A stretch of 64,000 bases of DNA from positions 167,944 to 231,943 of the forward strand of contig NZ_NKHK02000004.1 of NCBI RefSeq assembly GCF_002224245.2, read 5' to 3'. The notes under the pieces are model-generated. The model ran no database searches, had not been told where the DNA came from, and saw only the letters and a list, made by a program, of their open reading frames with translations. Origin of the DNA: Moraxella sp. VT-16-12 (GTDB lineage Bacteria; Pseudomonadota; Gammaproteobacteria; Pseudomonadales; Moraxellaceae). This document shows positions 1 to 9,370 of the stretch, piece after piece. Within the stretch, counting starts at the first letter, position 1, and every line of letters begins with the position of its first letter. A program made the translations under genes and the position numbers.

Positions 1-302
1 GTTGTGCCAAGTGTGGTGCCTACCAACAAACGAGTAAAGGGCAATAAAATGATGAGCAAAATAATAAACGGCACAGAGCGTCCGATATTAATGACGACAT
101 CTAGCACGGCAAATAAGGTTGGGTTTGCCAAAATTCGCCCACGCCCTGTCAAAAATGCCAAAAACCCAAGTGGTAAGCCCGCCACGACTGCCAATAGTGT
201 GGAGACCAGTCCCATGTAGATGGTTTCGTACGTGGATTTAAAAACCATTTGCCACATTTGTGGGGTCAGCTCATTCATAAAGTTTTGATATAGCTCATAC
301 AT
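1..302 (-). CDS. metI: D-methionine ABC transporter permease MetI, 5' part only
   Basis: Inner-membrane permease of the MetNIQ importer for L- and D-methionine. About 100 codons are visible from an ATG at 300-302; the rest lies beyond the left edge. The translation gives an amphipathic start, a hydrophobic segment at about residues 28-50 and a second near 65-90. It includes RSVPFIILL and [10 protein letters not shown], which match the conserved start of the MetI core. The start codon overlaps the metN stop by 8 nt, the usual translationally coupled metN-metI order. Seen directly: open frame, membrane segments, overlap. The MetI assignment rests on these motifs and the metN neighbour and is close to certain. 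Confidence 0.9.
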   Translation of the reverse strand, partial: MYELYQNFMNELTPQMWQMVFKSTYETIYMGLVSTLLAVVAGLPLGFLAFLTGRGRILANPTLFAVLDVVINIGRSVPFIILLIILLPFTRLLVGTTLGT

Positions 303-1338
303 AACCTAAGGTCTCCATGCTTACGCCGTTTTTGGTCAAAAATTCTAACGCACCTTTGATGTCTGGTGGCGAGCCGATGATTTGAGCCAACGTCATGCCA
401 AATTTAACCCCGCCGACATAGTCCATTTGTGAAGTTAGAATGTTAAAATCTGTACCAAAGGATTTGGTGGCTTGTGAAAATAAGGGCAAATCTGTGGATT
501 TTCCTGTAAATTCAAACACAATCACAGGATAAGTACCGTCTGTTTGTGTGGGCGACAGCTTGTCTGCAAAATCATCAGGCAAACCAATATGTACCGTAGA
601 GCGAATAAAGGTGCGAGCTAATTCGGTGGTGGGATTGGCAAAAATGTCTGCCACTTTTCCTTGCTCCACAACCCTGCCTTTATCCATGACTGCCACTTTA
701 TCACAGATGCGTTTGACCACGTCCATCTCATGCGTGATGAGCAAAATGGTGATGTTAAGTGTGCGATTAATCTTTTTTAATAAATCCAAAATCGCCCCTG
801 TGGTGGCAGGGTCTAAGGCGGAAGTCGCTTCATCGCACAGTAGCACCTTGGGGTTGCAAGCCAATGCCCGAGCAATCGCCACTCGTTGTTTTTGTCCGCC
901 TGACAAATTGGCAGGATAAGCATGATGTCGCTCTGATAATCCCACCAGTGCCAAAAGTTTGCCGACTCTTTGGGTGATATTGGCTTTGGGTGTACCTGAT
1001 AGGACAAGTGGTAGGGCGACATTATCAAAAACACTGGCAGAGTGCAGTAAATTAAAATGCTGAAAAATCATGCCAATGTTACGGCGTGCCTTGATAAGCT
1101 CACGTTCGCTTAATGTCGTTAAATCCACACCATCAACGATGACCGACCCTTGGGTGGGTGTTTCTAGCAGATTTACCATACGAATGAGTGTGCTTTTACC
1201 TGCTCCTGATGCACCGATGACCCCAAAAATCTCACCTTGTTTGACACTCAAATCGGTGGGCTGTACGGCGGTAAATTCGCTGATTTTACCGTCTTTTTTG
1301 GTATGAAAAACCTTGCTGATGCCATTAAGTTGTATCAT
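295..1338 (-). CDS. metN: methionine ABC transporter ATP-binding protein MetN
   Basis: ATPase subunit that powers methionine import through MetI, on the cytoplasmic face of the inner membrane. The 347-aa length is normal for the family. Walker A lies at residues 42-50 (GASGAGKST). It is followed by the signature [15 protein letters not shown], Walker [12 protein letters not shown] and the switch histidine in LLITHEMD. The C-terminal 100 residues form the NIL regulatory domain that binds methionine and inhibits the pump, ending [19 protein letters not shown]. It is first in a leftward operon with metI. A TATAAT box lies 37 bp upstream. No metQ is visible; it is expected off the left edge. Confidence 0.96.
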   Translation of the reverse strand: MIQLNGISKVFHTKKDGKISEFTAVQPTDLSVKQGEIFGVIGASGAGKSTLIRMVNLLETPTQGSVIVDGVDLTTLSERELIKARRNIGMIFQHFNLLHSASVFDNVALPLVLSGTPKANITQRVGKLLALVGLSERHHAYPANLSGGQKQRVAIARALACNPKVLLCDEATSALDPATTGAILDLLKKINRTLNITILLITHEMDVVKRICDKVAVMDKGRVVEQGKVADIFANPTTELARTFIRSTVHIGLPDDFADKLSPTQTDGTYPVIVFEFTGKSTDLPLFSQATKSFGTDFNILTSQMDYVGGVKFGMTLAQIIGSPPDIKGALEFLTKNGVSMETLGYV

Positions 1339-1374
1339 GAGTTTTGCTTGCGTGTTTAAAATAGAAAAACGGCT

Positions 1375-1380
1375 ATTATA
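1375..1380 (-). promoter_or_regulatory. -10 box of the metN-metI promoter
   Basis: A perfect TATAAT on the minus strand, 37 bp before the metN ATG. The hexamer 17 bp upstream (ATTTAT) is a poor -35. No MET-box or riboswitch-like fold was recognised between it and the start codon. Confidence 0.5.
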
Positions 1381-1460
1381 TCATGGTTTTAAAAGCGATA
1401 AATTTGTATAATGGTAAATTGCTTATTATCAATCGTCATTTAAAAACATTTGGAATCATC

Positions 1461-1982
1461 ATGAATCATACCACCACGCCCATTAGCCACACTGATAAAT
1501 ATAGTCTTGCCACTCGTATTTTTCACTGGTTGGGGGCGTTGTTGCTTTTGACGACATGGATAGCCATAGAGCAGGGTGATGAGTTTATTGCATTGCACAA
1601 ATCATTAGGAGCAAGCTTTTTACTGTGGACGGTATTGCGTATCGCCAACCGCTTTGTTAGCAAAGCCCCTGCCCCTGTGCCTGCCCCCACATGGCAAACG
1701 GCAGTTGCTCATATCACGCATTTGGGCTTATATATTGCCATGCTGGCGTTGCCAATAACGGGAGTTTTGATGTCCATGTATGGTGGGCGAGGCGTGAGTA
1801 TTTTTGGGATTGTGGACATTCCTGCCATGCTAAGTCCTGACAGAGACATGGCACGCTTTTTTAATGGCGTACACACAGGAATGGTGTTCTATGTGTTGGT
1901 ATTTTTGGTGGTGGCACACATTGGTGCAGCGTTATACCATCAGTTTATCGTTAAGGACAACCTGATGGCACGCATGAAGTGA
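1461..1982 (+). CDS. cytochrome b561 family membrane protein
   Basis: A 173-aa, four-helix di-heme b-type cytochrome of the bacterial CybB group, which passes electrons from quinol in the inner membrane. The pattern of helix histidines is visible: FHWLGA in helix 1, ALHKSLG entering helix 2, ITHLGLYIAM in helix 3, and VHTGMVFYVL plus AHIGAALYHQF in helix 4. An in-frame ATG at 1383 exists, but the family normally begins just before SLATRIFHW. The ATG at 1461 therefore fits better and leaves about 15 residues before helix 1. It is a single gene, divergent from metN. Confidence 0.85.
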   Translation: MNHTTTPISHTDKYSLATRIFHWLGALLLLTTWIAIEQGDEFIALHKSLGASFLLWTVLRIANRFVSKAPAPVPAPTWQTAVAHITHLGLYIAMLALPITGVLMSMYGGRGVSIFGIVDIPAMLSPDRDMARFFNGVHTGMVFYVLVFLVVAHIGAALYHQFIVKDNLMARMK

Positions 1983-1992
1983 TGCTCTTATT

Positions 1993-2472
1993 TTAGTTTG
2001 CCCAATTGCAGGTGCGGTGATTGATGATGTATTGTAAATCTTGTTTAAAATCAATTTTATCTGAGATATTTTTTACGTTATCAATCACACATTTATTGCC
2101 CGTGCAGGTCATATAAAAATCTATGACTTGCTTTTCACCATAACGACCACCACCCCAGTTTTCTACCCAAGTGGCTCGGGTAACGCCATTATTGAGTACC
2201 TGAGCTTGAAGTTTTGACACGCCTGCTCCGCCATTACCAAAACCCAAATAAAAATTCTCTACCACATCGCAACCCATATCAGGTTCTATCTGATATTGGA
2301 TTTTATTGGCTTTTTGTATGAGCTGTTTTAAGGTGGGGCTGGCGTAGTTAAAAACGCTTTCTTGTTTAATGGCGGCTTTGGCGACGTTGATTTTTGTGGC
2401 ATTATTTGCCCATGCCATACTAGAAAATAGCATGACACTAAACACGATAGCAGTTTTGGTTGTCAAAGTCAT
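1993..2472 (-). CDS. exported protein of unknown function
   Basis: A 159-aa protein with a clear Sec signal peptide: a basic start, a hydrophobic core and a likely cleavage after SMAWA near residue 22. The mature part has four cysteines, in MGCDV, MTCTGNKC and RTCNW. That would suit two disulfides and a periplasmic location. A GGGRYGEKQVIDFYMTC segment suggests a small beta-rich fold. No family is recognised. It converges on the cytochrome b561 gene with a 10-bp gap and has its own weak GGAG-like site upstream. Confidence 0.7.
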   Translation of the reverse strand: MTLTTKTAIVFSVMLFSSMAWANNATKINVAKAAIKQESVFNYASPTLKQLIQKANKIQYQIEPDMGCDVVENFYLGFGNGGAGVSKLQAQVLNNGVTRATWVENWGGGRYGEKQVIDFYMTCTGNKCVIDNVKNISDKIDFKQDLQYIINHRTCNWAN

Positions 2473-2570
2473 TACTCTCTCCTTTGGACATGATATTGAT
2501 TAATATTTGAGTTAATGACATTTTAGCACATTTTCTGTTTGTGTATACATTTGTAAAATCTTAATTACAT

Positions 2571-2603
2571 AAAAAAAACACGCCCATAACAGAGCGTGTT
2601 TTT
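2571..2603 (-). terminator. rho-independent terminator after ahpF
   Basis: A perfect 10-bp stem (AAAAACACGC with GCGTGTTTTT) around a 10-nt loop. On the minus strand it ends in a run of eight T. It starts 12 bp after the ahpF stop. Confidence 0.85.
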
Positions 2604-2614
2604 GGTTGAGCAGA

Positions 2615-4171
2615 TTAAGCATTCATCATCAAGTATTCAAATGCTGCCAATCCTGCTTTTGAGCCTTCACCCATGGCGATGTTGATTTGTTTAAACGGCA
2701 CGGTGGTAACGTCTCCGCAGGCAAAAATCCCTGCTTTATTGGTGCGACATTTGGCATCAATCTCAATCTCACCATGAGCGGTAACATTGACCAAGCCTTT
2801 CACCACCTCTGAGTTTGGTACAAGTCCGATTTGCACAAAGATGGCGGATAAATCCAGTGTCTTATCTTCGCCTGTGGTGCGGTCTTGATAGATGAGCTGG
2901 CTGACTTTACCATCTTTGGCAACGATTTCTTGGGTGGCGGCAGATTTGATGATGGTGATGTTATCACGAGCTTGGGCTTTATCAATCAGCACTTGGTCAG
3001 CACGCAAATTATCACCAAATTCTAGTACTGTAACGTGTTTGACGATACCTGCCAAATCCAGTGCTGCTTCTACACCTGAGTTGCCACCGCCAATGACCGC
3101 CACAGGCTTGCCTTTAAAGAAAGGACCATCACAATGCGGACAGTATGCCACGCCATTGCCAATGTTTTCATCTTCGCCCTTGACACCAAGTTTACGCCAT
3201 TTTGCCCCTGTGGCGATGATGATGGTGCGTGTGGTAAAGCTTGTGCCAGTATTTAGGGTGATTTGGTAGCCACCTTTGACCTCTTCAATATTCGTTACGC
3301 TGACGTGTTCTTTGACGGTGATGGGGTATGCTTTGATGTGGGTGGCAAGGTTGCTTGCTAGGGTGTTGCCATTGGTTAAGGGGACAGAAATCAGATTTTC
3401 AATGTCTTGGGTGTCTTTGACTTGTCCGCCGATACGGTCAGCAATGAGTGCCACCCGAAGTCCTTTGCGAGCGGTATAAATGGCGGCTGCACTGCCAGCA
3501 GGTCCACCACCAATGACGGTAACGTCTTGTGTTTCAAGACTTTCTGCGACACCTTCGCTAAGCAGGTCAGCATATTCGCTTTGTAGTTTATCAATGATAC
3601 GAGCGGTATCTACTTTACCATTTAAAAACGGCTTGCCATTTAAAAAGACCGCAGGCACACCTTGAATGTTGTTTTTTTCTACCAATTCAGGAAATACGCC
3701 ACCATCAATCATCTCATTTTCAATGCCATCATTTAATATGGCAAATTGGTTGAGTGCTTGTACCACATCAGGGCAGTTGTGGCAAGACAGCGAGACAAAG
3801 GTTTGAAATTTTAAAGGTTTTTGGATACGTTTTACCAAATCTTGAATGCCTTCATCAAGCTTCATAGTGTGCCCACCTGCGTGCAAAATCGCAAGTAGCA
3901 ATGATGTAAATTCATGACCGCCTGGAATGCCACTAAACACAATGCCTGTATCACGATTTTCGCTGTTGATTTTAAAGCTCATGGGCGATAAATCGGTATC
4001 TACAACGGTTTTGTCAAAGATGATGTTGTCGGACGTACTGGCGATTTTTTCAAGAAAATCAATCAGTTCATCACGTTTTGCGTGGTTGCCTTGTCCAATA
4101 ATCATTGCAACTGGGCGTTTCATGTGAGTGCTGTATGATTTGACGGCATCAAGGGTAGATTGGTCTAACAT
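2615..4171 (-). CDS. ahpF: alkyl hydroperoxide reductase subunit F
   Basis: Flavoprotein disulfide reductase that passes electrons from NADH to the peroxiredoxin AhpC for peroxide removal in the cytoplasm. It is 518 aa from the ATG at 4169-4171. An upstream in-frame start at 4225 would add 18 residues not usual in AhpF. The N-terminal double-thioredoxin part carries CHNC at about residues 129-132. Then come an FAD-binding region ([12 protein letters not shown]), the redox-active YCPHC at about 343-346, a second nucleotide-binding [10 protein letters not shown] and the C-terminal FACGDVTT motif. It stands alone here: its usual partner ahpC is not adjacent. OxyR control is plausible, but no site was identified. 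Confidence 0.96.
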   Translation of the reverse strand: MLDQSTLDAVKSYSTHMKRPVAMIIGQGNHAKRDELIDFLEKIASTSDNIIFDKTVVDTDLSPMSFKINSENRDTGIVFSGIPGGHEFTSLLLAILHAGGHTMKLDEGIQDLVKRIQKPLKFQTFVSLSCHNCPDVVQALNQFAILNDGIENEMIDGGVFPELVEKNNIQGVPAVFLNGKPFLNGKVDTARIIDKLQSEYADLLSEGVAESLETQDVTVIGGGPAGSAAAIYTARKGLRVALIADRIGGQVKDTQDIENLISVPLTNGNTLASNLATHIKAYPITVKEHVSVTNIEEVKGGYQITLNTGTSFTTRTIIIATGAKWRKLGVKGEDENIGNGVAYCPHCDGPFFKGKPVAVIGGGNSGVEAALDLAGIVKHVTVLEFGDNLRADQVLIDKAQARDNITIIKSAATQEIVAKDGKVSQLIYQDRTTGEDKTLDLSAIFVQIGLVPNSEVVKGLVNVTAHGEIEIDAKCRTNKAGIFACGDVTTVPFKQINIAMGEGSKAGLAAFEYLMMNA

Positions 4172-4373
4172 AAGGTTGCCTGTGATGATGGTTAATGGTG
4201 TTATTGTGTCATTATAAAGTGGCAAATCATCAATGAAAAGTTAAGATTTTTAAACACTCAAATCATAAAAGTTAAATGGCGTTTGGGTATTTTTGGCTTG
4301 ATAAATCGGCGAATTGTTGGTAATATAATAACGTTTATTGGCACTTTGCCACCACTATCAAATGGAGTCTGTC

Positions 4374-4595
4374 ATGTTCCCAGAACATCGTGAACTTATT
4401 ACCAAACTAAAAACTGAAAATGACTTGCATTTTATCAAGCTGTTTGATGAGCATAATGAGCTTGATGAAGAGATTACCAACCTAGAAAACGACCCTGTTG
4501 CTGCCAATAGCCGTAGCGATGAAATTGAAGGGCTAAAACGCAAAAAACTTGCCCTAAAAGATGAGCTTTATCAGTATCTACTAAGCAAAGCCTAA
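4374..4595 (+). CDS. YdcH family (DUF465) small coiled-coil protein
   Basis: A 73-aa acidic, helical protein of the YdcH/DUF465 family, whose role is unknown. It begins MFPEHRELITKLK and continues as a long helix containing FIKLFDEHNELDEEI, the family hallmark, then a second helix rich in K and L. The start is set by GGAG at 4364-4367, six bases before the ATG. An earlier start at 4338 lacks a ribosome site. It is divergent from ahpF and followed by a strong terminator. Confidence 0.85.
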   Translation: MFPEHRELITKLKTENDLHFIKLFDEHNELDEEITNLENDPVAANSRSDEIEGLKRKKLALKDELYQYLLSKA

Positions 4596-4644
4596 TTTTT
4601 GATAAACCCAAGTCATATTTGGGTTTTAAAGGCTTTTCAATAGA

Positions 4645-4672
4645 AAAACCCCACCTGATTAAGTGGGGTTTT
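4645..4672. terminator. bidirectional terminator after the YdcH gene
   Basis: A 10-bp perfect stem (AAAACCCCAC with GTGGGGTTTT) around an 8-nt loop. Runs of A and T on either side allow it to work in both directions. Confidence 0.8.
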
Positions 4673-4680
4673 GTCATTTA

Positions 4681-4779
4681 TTAGATTCTTTTGAGTGCCG
4701 CCATAGCCACCGTGGCGATGAGTGCAGGGATACCAATTGCTAAAAAGTTATAAGCGTGGGGTAGTTTCCTGCTATCTGT
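4681..4779 (-). pseudogene. 3' remnant of a multi-pass transporter gene (MFS-like)
   Basis: A leftward open stretch without a start codon, bounded upstream by a stop at 4780-4782. It encodes a hydrophobic tail containing YNFLAIGIPALIATVAMAAL, then KRI and a stop. That is what the last membrane helix and short cytoplasmic end of a major-facilitator transporter look like. The 5' side dissolves into AT-rich sequence with no gene (4783-4880). The stretch 4596-4922 therefore holds two terminators and this fragment only. Fragment identity is inferred from the hydrophobic pattern, not from a family match. Confidence 0.4.
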
Positions 4780-4880
4780 TTATATAATTGTCATATTAGA
4801 TAAAAATGATTTTTAAATCATTTTTTTTTAATATAATTTCATTTTTTTATAAAATTTTTATGGTTTAGGCTTATTTATAT

Positions 4881-4907
4881 AAAAATAAAAAGGGCAATAA
4901 TGCCCTT
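4881..4907 (-). terminator. terminator after the threonine aldolase gene
   Basis: A seven-bp stem (AAGGGCA with TGCCCTT) with a 4-nt loop. On the minus strand it is followed by a T-rich run. It lies 15 bp beyond the ltaE stop. Confidence 0.75.
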
Positions 4908-4922
4908 GGTTTATCTGGTGTG

Positions 4923-5975
4923 TTAATGCAGGTATTCTTTTATCGCATCAATCAGTGTATCCACTTGCTCCGCCGTGGTATCAAAACTCATCACCAGTCG
5001 TATCTCACCTGTCTGAGCATTCCAATCATAAAATGAAAACTCTTGGTGGAGTTTTTGACTGATTACTTTTGGTAGACTTAAAAATACAGCATTAGACTGC
5101 ACAGGTTGGGTAAATTTAATGCCATCTAACTGTTTGATTTTTTGGTATAAATACTGTGCCATCTGGTTGCTATGGCGTGCCAATGTGAGCCACAAACCAT
5201 CAGTCAGCCATGCCACAAACTGAGCCGAGATAAAACGGTGTTTGCTGGCTAACTGCAAATGGTTTTTACGCAAATAAGGCATGATGCCATCAAAGGCGGG
5301 GTTTAGCACCACCAAACACTCTCCCATCATCAGGCCGTTTTTTGTGCCACCCAGTGTGAGTATGTCTATGCCAGTGGCGGCAATGTCAGACAAGTTGCAC
5401 CCCAGATACGCACAGGCATTGGCAAGCCTTGCCCCATCAAGATAGGTATATAACCCAAATGATTTGGCGGTAGTGGTGATGGCGATAAGTTCGTCCAAAG
5501 TGTAGCACGTCCCAAGCTCGGTAACTTGACTGAGATAAACGGTGGTGGGCTGGGGTGCGTGGGGATTGCCTTGATTGCTTTGGCAGATGCTTTTGATGTG
5601 TGCTGGGGTGAGTTTGCCGTCTGCTGTCTTGACTGGCAACAGTCGCAAGCCTGCCACATAGGCAGGGGCGTTGCTTTCGTCATTATAAATGTGGGCGTTG
5701 GTGGTACAAATCACCGCTCCATGTCTGGGTGTGAGTGCTGACAGGGCAATGATGTTCGCTCCTGTGCCATTAAAGACAGGATAGTTTGTGGCTTGCTGAC
5801 CAAAACACTCGGCAATCAGCTCATCAAGTTTGCGACTGTATATGTCATCACCATAGGCGGTTTGATGCCCGCCATTGGCAGTGATGATGGCGTCCATGAT
5901 GGTAGGATGAACGCCTGAATAGTTATCAGAAGCAAAAGCAAAATGACTGCGATTGTGCAGAGCCTTTGAGCTCAT
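4923..5975 (-). CDS. ltaE: low-specificity L-threonine aldolase
   Basis: PLP enzyme that splits L-threonine or allo-threonine into glycine and acetaldehyde. The 350-aa length is typical. It belongs to the beta-eliminating lyase/aldolase fold. FASDNYSGVHP starts the fold, YGDDIYSRKLDEL and FNGTGANIIAL shape the active site, D180 lies in YLDGARLAN, and K212 in LGGTKNG is the expected Schiff-base lysine. The start overlaps the stop of the upstream yqeY-like gene by 4 nt (ATGA), so the two are translationally coupled. It is last in the engB-to-ltaE leftward run. Confidence 0.9.
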   Translation of the reverse strand: MSSKALHNRSHFAFASDNYSGVHPTIMDAIITANGGHQTAYGDDIYSRKLDELIAECFGQQATNYPVFNGTGANIIALSALTPRHGAVICTTNAHIYNDESNAPAYVAGLRLLPVKTADGKLTPAHIKSICQSNQGNPHAPQPTTVYLSQVTELGTCYTLDELIAITTTAKSFGLYTYLDGARLANACAYLGCNLSDIAATGIDILTLGGTKNGLMMGECLVVLNPAFDGIMPYLRKNHLQLASKHRFISAQFVAWLTDGLWLTLARHSNQMAQYLYQKIKQLDGIKFTQPVQSNAVFLSLPKVISQKLHQEFSFYDWNAQTGEIRLVMSFDTTAEQVDTLIDAIKEYLH

Positions 5976-6418
5976 GCCAATGCCTTTTTGACCAAACCAG
6001 AGATAACGGCAGGGTCAGCTTGACCGGTGGTTTTTTCTTTGACAGCGTTCATCACTCGTCCCATGTCTTTCATGCCATCTGCATTAAGTTCGCTGATGGT
6101 GGCAGTGATAATCTCTTGCAGTTTGTCATCAGACAGTTGGGCGGGCAAAAACTGGCTAATCACTTCAATTTCAAACTGCTCTTTTTGAGCCAAATCATCA
6201 CGACCATTGGCGGTATAAATGGATAAAGATTCTTGGCGTTGTTTGATTTGTTTTTGTAGCAGTGCCAACACGCCTTTGTCATCAAGACTGGTTTGGTTGT
6301 CAATTTCAATTTGTTTGATGGCAGCTTGGACGTTACGAAGTAGTTTGACCTGCTCCATCTCTTTGGCTTTCATGGCGGTTTTAACCGCTTCGGTGAGTGT
6401 GGTTTTTAAATTGGACAT
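5972..6418 (-). CDS. GatB/YqeY domain protein
   Basis: A 148-aa protein of the GatB/YqeY family. It is almost all helical and resembles the tRNA-binding tail of the amidotransferase GatB. The free-standing form has no settled function. LRNVQAAIKQIEID, QFLPAQLSDDKLQEII and DMGRVMNAVKEKTTGQAD are visible, the last being the strongest family signature. The start at 6418 (MSNLKTT) matches the family. An upstream ATG at 6472 would add a non-conserved stretch. It is coupled to ltaE by an ATGA overlap. Confidence 0.88.
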   Translation of the reverse strand: MSNLKTTLTEAVKTAMKAKEMEQVKLLRNVQAAIKQIEIDNQTSLDDKGVLALLQKQIKQRQESLSIYTANGRDDLAQKEQFEIEVISQFLPAQLSDDKLQEIITATISELNADGMKDMGRVMNAVKEKTTGQADPAVISGLVKKALA

Positions 6419-6446
6419 TTTTAATCTCGTATGGTTAATGATCAAA

Positions 6447-7487
6447 TCAATTATCATGTATTTGGCAGCCAATTATATAACAGCCATATAGATAACGCAA
6501 ATTATCGGTTGGTTTGCGGTTTGGTAAATCTGGTTTTCCTTGCTTTAATAATCGCTTAAAATAATCAATATTTTGTTGATGAAATTGAATGTTATCCATC
6601 AAGGTTTGTTTTTCTTTTTCATCTTGACTTAATTTTAAAGAAGTGGTTTCTTCTTTAAGCCAAATCATATCACCATATAACTCTTGTTGGATTTTGTTTT
6701 TCCAAATATCTGGATTTTCTTTAAAAATCTCATACCAAATCATATCCCAACTAATATGAATATTATCTATTTCATCTTTAATGAGTGCCATACATTTTTG
6801 ATGGTCATTGATGTTGGCGTATGCTTGGGCGATGTCTATGTTGTCATAGATGCCTAATTGTTCAATTTGGGTTAAATATTGATAGGCAGTTGTGATGTCA
6901 TTTTGTGCGATAGCAATATAGACATGATTTAATAAGATGTCAAATTGCCAATCATTGCCAATATAGGCTTCATTGCTGATGTCCTGATATATATCATCAA
7001 AGAGATGATAAATACCATCAAATTGTCCAATTTTTGCCAGCGTAATGGCTAAATTATTTTTGATAAATACTTTTTTATCACATTTTTTGCTTTGTTCTTC
7101 TTGGCTTAACTGATTAAAAAGTTTTAATGCTTGATGGCAACAGTTAATGATTGTTCGATAATGCTCTATATTGTTAGGTTTTTCTAATGTAAATAATAGT
7201 TGAGCATAAAGAGCATAATAATAAAAATGATTTATCTTTAATGACGAAATATTGTTGATGATATCAAGTGCTTTTTCTATTTCTCCATATTCATAAGACA
7301 AACAATAGGCATAATTGATGGTATTTTTAATGCTTGGATTGCTATGATATGCTTGTTTAAAATAATATAACTCTTTATCGCCATTTGGATTGTGCGTATA
7401 ATAAATCCCTAATTTTCCAAGTAATTCATCATCATTAGGATTTTTGGATAACTGCTCTAATAATTTAGTTAATGTGTCATTCATCAT
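6447..7487 (-). CDS. TPR-like helical repeat protein, AT-rich
   Basis: A 346-aa protein without a signal peptide, built of paired helices. Repeated spacing in GIYYTHNPNGDKELYYFKQA, NYAYCLSYEYGEIEKALDII and AITLAKIGQFDGIYHLF suggests tetratricopeptide-type repeats over residues 10-240. A charged helical tail follows. No enzyme motif is seen. Its codons are much richer in A and T (many AAT, ATT, TAT, AAA) than those of rsmI and yqeY on either side, which suggests acquisition by transfer. It sits 5 bp after rsmI and 28 bp before yqeY, so it must be co-transcribed. No good ribosome site is visible. Function unknown. Confidence 0.72.
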   Translation of the reverse strand: MMNDTLTKLLEQLSKNPNDDELLGKLGIYYTHNPNGDKELYYFKQAYHSNPSIKNTINYAYCLSYEYGEIEKALDIINNISSLKINHFYYYALYAQLLFTLEKPNNIEHYRTIINCCHQALKLFNQLSQEEQSKKCDKKVFIKNNLAITLAKIGQFDGIYHLFDDIYQDISNEAYIGNDWQFDILLNHVYIAIAQNDITTAYQYLTQIEQLGIYDNIDIAQAYANINDHQKCMALIKDEIDNIHISWDMIWYEIFKENPDIWKNKIQQELYGDMIWLKEETTSLKLSQDEKEKQTLMDNIQFHQQNIDYFKRLLKQGKPDLPNRKPTDNLRYLYGCYIIGCQIHDN

Positions 7488-7492
7488 ATTTG

Positions 7493-8335
7493 TTACTTTT
7501 GTAGCATCAGCAGTCTGTCATACACCACGCTTTTTTTAAGCCCCAAAACGTCAGCGACAATCGCACTTGCTTTTTTGGGCGGTAGCTCTTTGGCGATGGC
7601 AAGTAGCCACGTGTCATAATCGGTGCTGACTTGTTTGTTGGTATTGCCTGCCACCACCAGCACCATCTCGCCACGTTGTTGGTTGGGGTCGTTTTTGACA
7701 AAGGCGGACAATTCGCCCAGTGGCAGCTTTTTAATCGTCTCAAAAGTCTTGGTCAGCTCTCGGCAAAGTGTCGCTTCACGCTCTGCCCCAAACACAGCGA
7801 CCATGTCAGACAAACATTCGCCAATGCGGTGCGGTGCTTCATAAAAAATCAAGGTTTCACGGCTGTTTTGATGGCTTTTTAAAGTTTCAATTCTGCCGTG
7901 CTGTTTGGCAGGCAAAAAACCCACAAAGCTAAACTTATCACTGGGCAGACCCGCTACCGACAACGCCCCAATCACAGCACACGCCCCAACGATGGGTACA
8001 GTGGTGATATCGTTATCATGACAAGCTTTGACAAGGCGAAACCCAGGGTCAGAGATAAGTGGTGTGCCAGCATCCGAAATCAAGGCGATGTTTTTGCCAC
8101 TTTTTAACGTTTCAACCAGTTTTGCGGTCTGTGTGTCAGCATTATGTTCATGATAGGCAGTGGTGGGGGTGGTGATGTTAAAAAATTGTAGCAGCTTAGC
8201 ACTGGTGCGTGTGTCTTCACAGGCGATGATGTCCACCGATTTTAGGGTATCAATGGCACGAGTGGTGATGTCGGACAGATTGCCAATCGGCGTGGCAACC
8301 ACATAAAGCGTGCCTTGGGATAAGTTAGCTGTCAT
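7493..8335 (-). CDS. rsmI: 16S rRNA (cytidine1402-2'-O)-methyltransferase
   Basis: SAM-dependent enzyme that 2'-O-methylates C1402 in the decoding centre of 16S rRNA. It is 280 aa of the tetrapyrrole-methylase fold. [17 protein letters not shown] at the N-terminus, [28 protein letters not shown] and the PHRIGECL region are all diagnostic. The start at 8335 (MTANLSQG) gives the family length and overlaps the end of engB by 11 nt. The longer frame to 8476 runs inside engB and is rejected. Confidence 0.95.
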   Translation of the reverse strand: MTANLSQGTLYVVATPIGNLSDITTRAIDTLKSVDIIACEDTRTSAKLLQFFNITTPTTAYHEHNADTQTAKLVETLKSGKNIALISDAGTPLISDPGFRLVKACHDNDITTVPIVGACAVIGALSVAGLPSDKFSFVGFLPAKQHGRIETLKSHQNSRETLIFYEAPHRIGECLSDMVAVFGAEREATLCRELTKTFETIKKLPLGELSAFVKNDPNQQRGEMVLVVAGNTNKQVSTDYDTWLLAIAKELPPKKASAIVADVLGLKKSVVYDRLLMLQK

Positions 8336-8996
8336 GGCTGTCGTCCATTTGCTCGGTTGTGTGGGTGGATTGGGTGGTTTCTTGTAGATGCAGCCAGTCG
8401 CCCAGCACGTCTGCCAATTCATCAATTCCCTGCTTATCAAGTGCCGAAAATAGCTGGATAGAAAATGGCAAATCAAGGGCTTGCAGTTGTTTTTTAACCG
8501 TCAAAAGGGTAGTTTTTTGAGCCCCACGCTTTAATTTATCTGCCTTGGTTAATAAAACGTGTACAGGCAGTTTGCCGTCTTTTGCCCAGTGGAGCATTTG
8601 TTCATCAAAATATTTTAAGGGATGGCGAATGTCGGTCAAAAGCACCAGCCCCACAAGGCTTTGGCGATTGACCAGATAGTTTTCTAGTTCTTTTTGCCAT
8701 TTGATTTTCATCGCTTCTGGCACTTGGGCGTAGCCATAACCTGGCAAATCCACAAGGCGACTTTGCTCACTGCCCACATGAAAAAAGTTAATCATTTGTG
8801 TGCGTCCGGGGGTTTTGGACGAGCGGGCAAGCTGTTTTTGGTGGGTGATGGTGTTGATGGCGGATGATTTGCCAGCGTTGGAGCGTCCTGCAAATGCCAC
8901 TTCAAAGCCTGTATCGGGCGGACACAAAGCAAGGGTGGGGGCGGATAAGGCAAAGCTGGTTTGGCGGATGTGTTTAAGATACTCGGCGGTGTTCAT
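8325..8996 (-). CDS. engB: ribosome biogenesis GTPase EngB (YsxC/YihA)
   Basis: Essential-type GTPase for 50S subunit assembly. It is 223 aa. The G1 loop is GRSNAGKS at residues 37-44, G3 is DLPGYGYA and G4 is LTKADK. The N-terminal region [12 protein letters not shown] matches family members. A C-terminal tail of about 25 residues, rich in T, Q and S, is extra and partly overlaps rsmI. It heads the leftward engB-rsmI-TPR-yqeY-ltaE run. Confidence 0.94.
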   Translation of the reverse strand: MNTAEYLKHIRQTSFALSAPTLALCPPDTGFEVAFAGRSNAGKSSAINTITHQKQLARSSKTPGRTQMINFFHVGSEQSRLVDLPGYGYAQVPEAMKIKWQKELENYLVNRQSLVGLVLLTDIRHPLKYFDEQMLHWAKDGKLPVHVLLTKADKLKRGAQKTTLLTVKKQLQALDLPFSIQLFSALDKQGIDELADVLGDWLHLQETTQSTHTTEQMDDSHDS

Positions 8997-9370
8997 GGGT
9001 GTTAAAGGTGTTGATGATTGAAAAATAGTGTATCATGAAAGGGCAAAAATAGCGATAAATGTGTGTTTGCCAGACTGATAAAAATAAAAAATAATGAATG
9101 TTTTTTGGGCTGGTGGTGGTATCTGCCCAAAGCAAATGCGATGACATCATCAAGTCTAAGAGTGAATCGGTTTATCCAAAATCGTACAAATTTTATCTTT
9201 GTTTTAAAAAATGTTACTAAAACCACATTTTTTATAGGCAAATTTAAAAAAATCTTGCTATAATAAGGCGTATTTTTTAAAATTTTTTGAAGTTCGTTGC
9301 TTTTTTCGGACACTCATTTCAACAAAACCCAAGACTTGGGGGTTGCCCCAGTAGTTAGTAGGAAATTGTT
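8997..9370. other. intergenic region between engB and the cytochrome c4 gene
   Basis: 374 bp without a convincing gene. It must hold the engB promoter on the left and the cytochrome promoter near 9256-9264. The last 50 bases carry a small GC hairpin (TGGGG at 9337-9341 with CCCCA at 9346-9350) just ahead of the ribosome site. A competing fold uses CCCAA at 9328-9332. Open frames here on either strand are AT-rich and lack family features or ribosome sites. Confidence 0.6.
9256..9264 (+). promoter_or_regulatory. extended -10 promoter of the cytochrome c4 gene
   Basis: TGCTATAAT, a consensus extended -10 (TGn plus TATAAT), with no good -35 at normal spacing. It would give a leader of about 100 nt before the ATG at 9371. 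Confidence 0.55.

Noticed and set aside
9002..9313. 103-codon frame on the minus strand upstream of the cytochrome c4 gene
   Set aside because: AT-rich, no ribosome site, no family features, and it covers the cytochrome promoter and leader.
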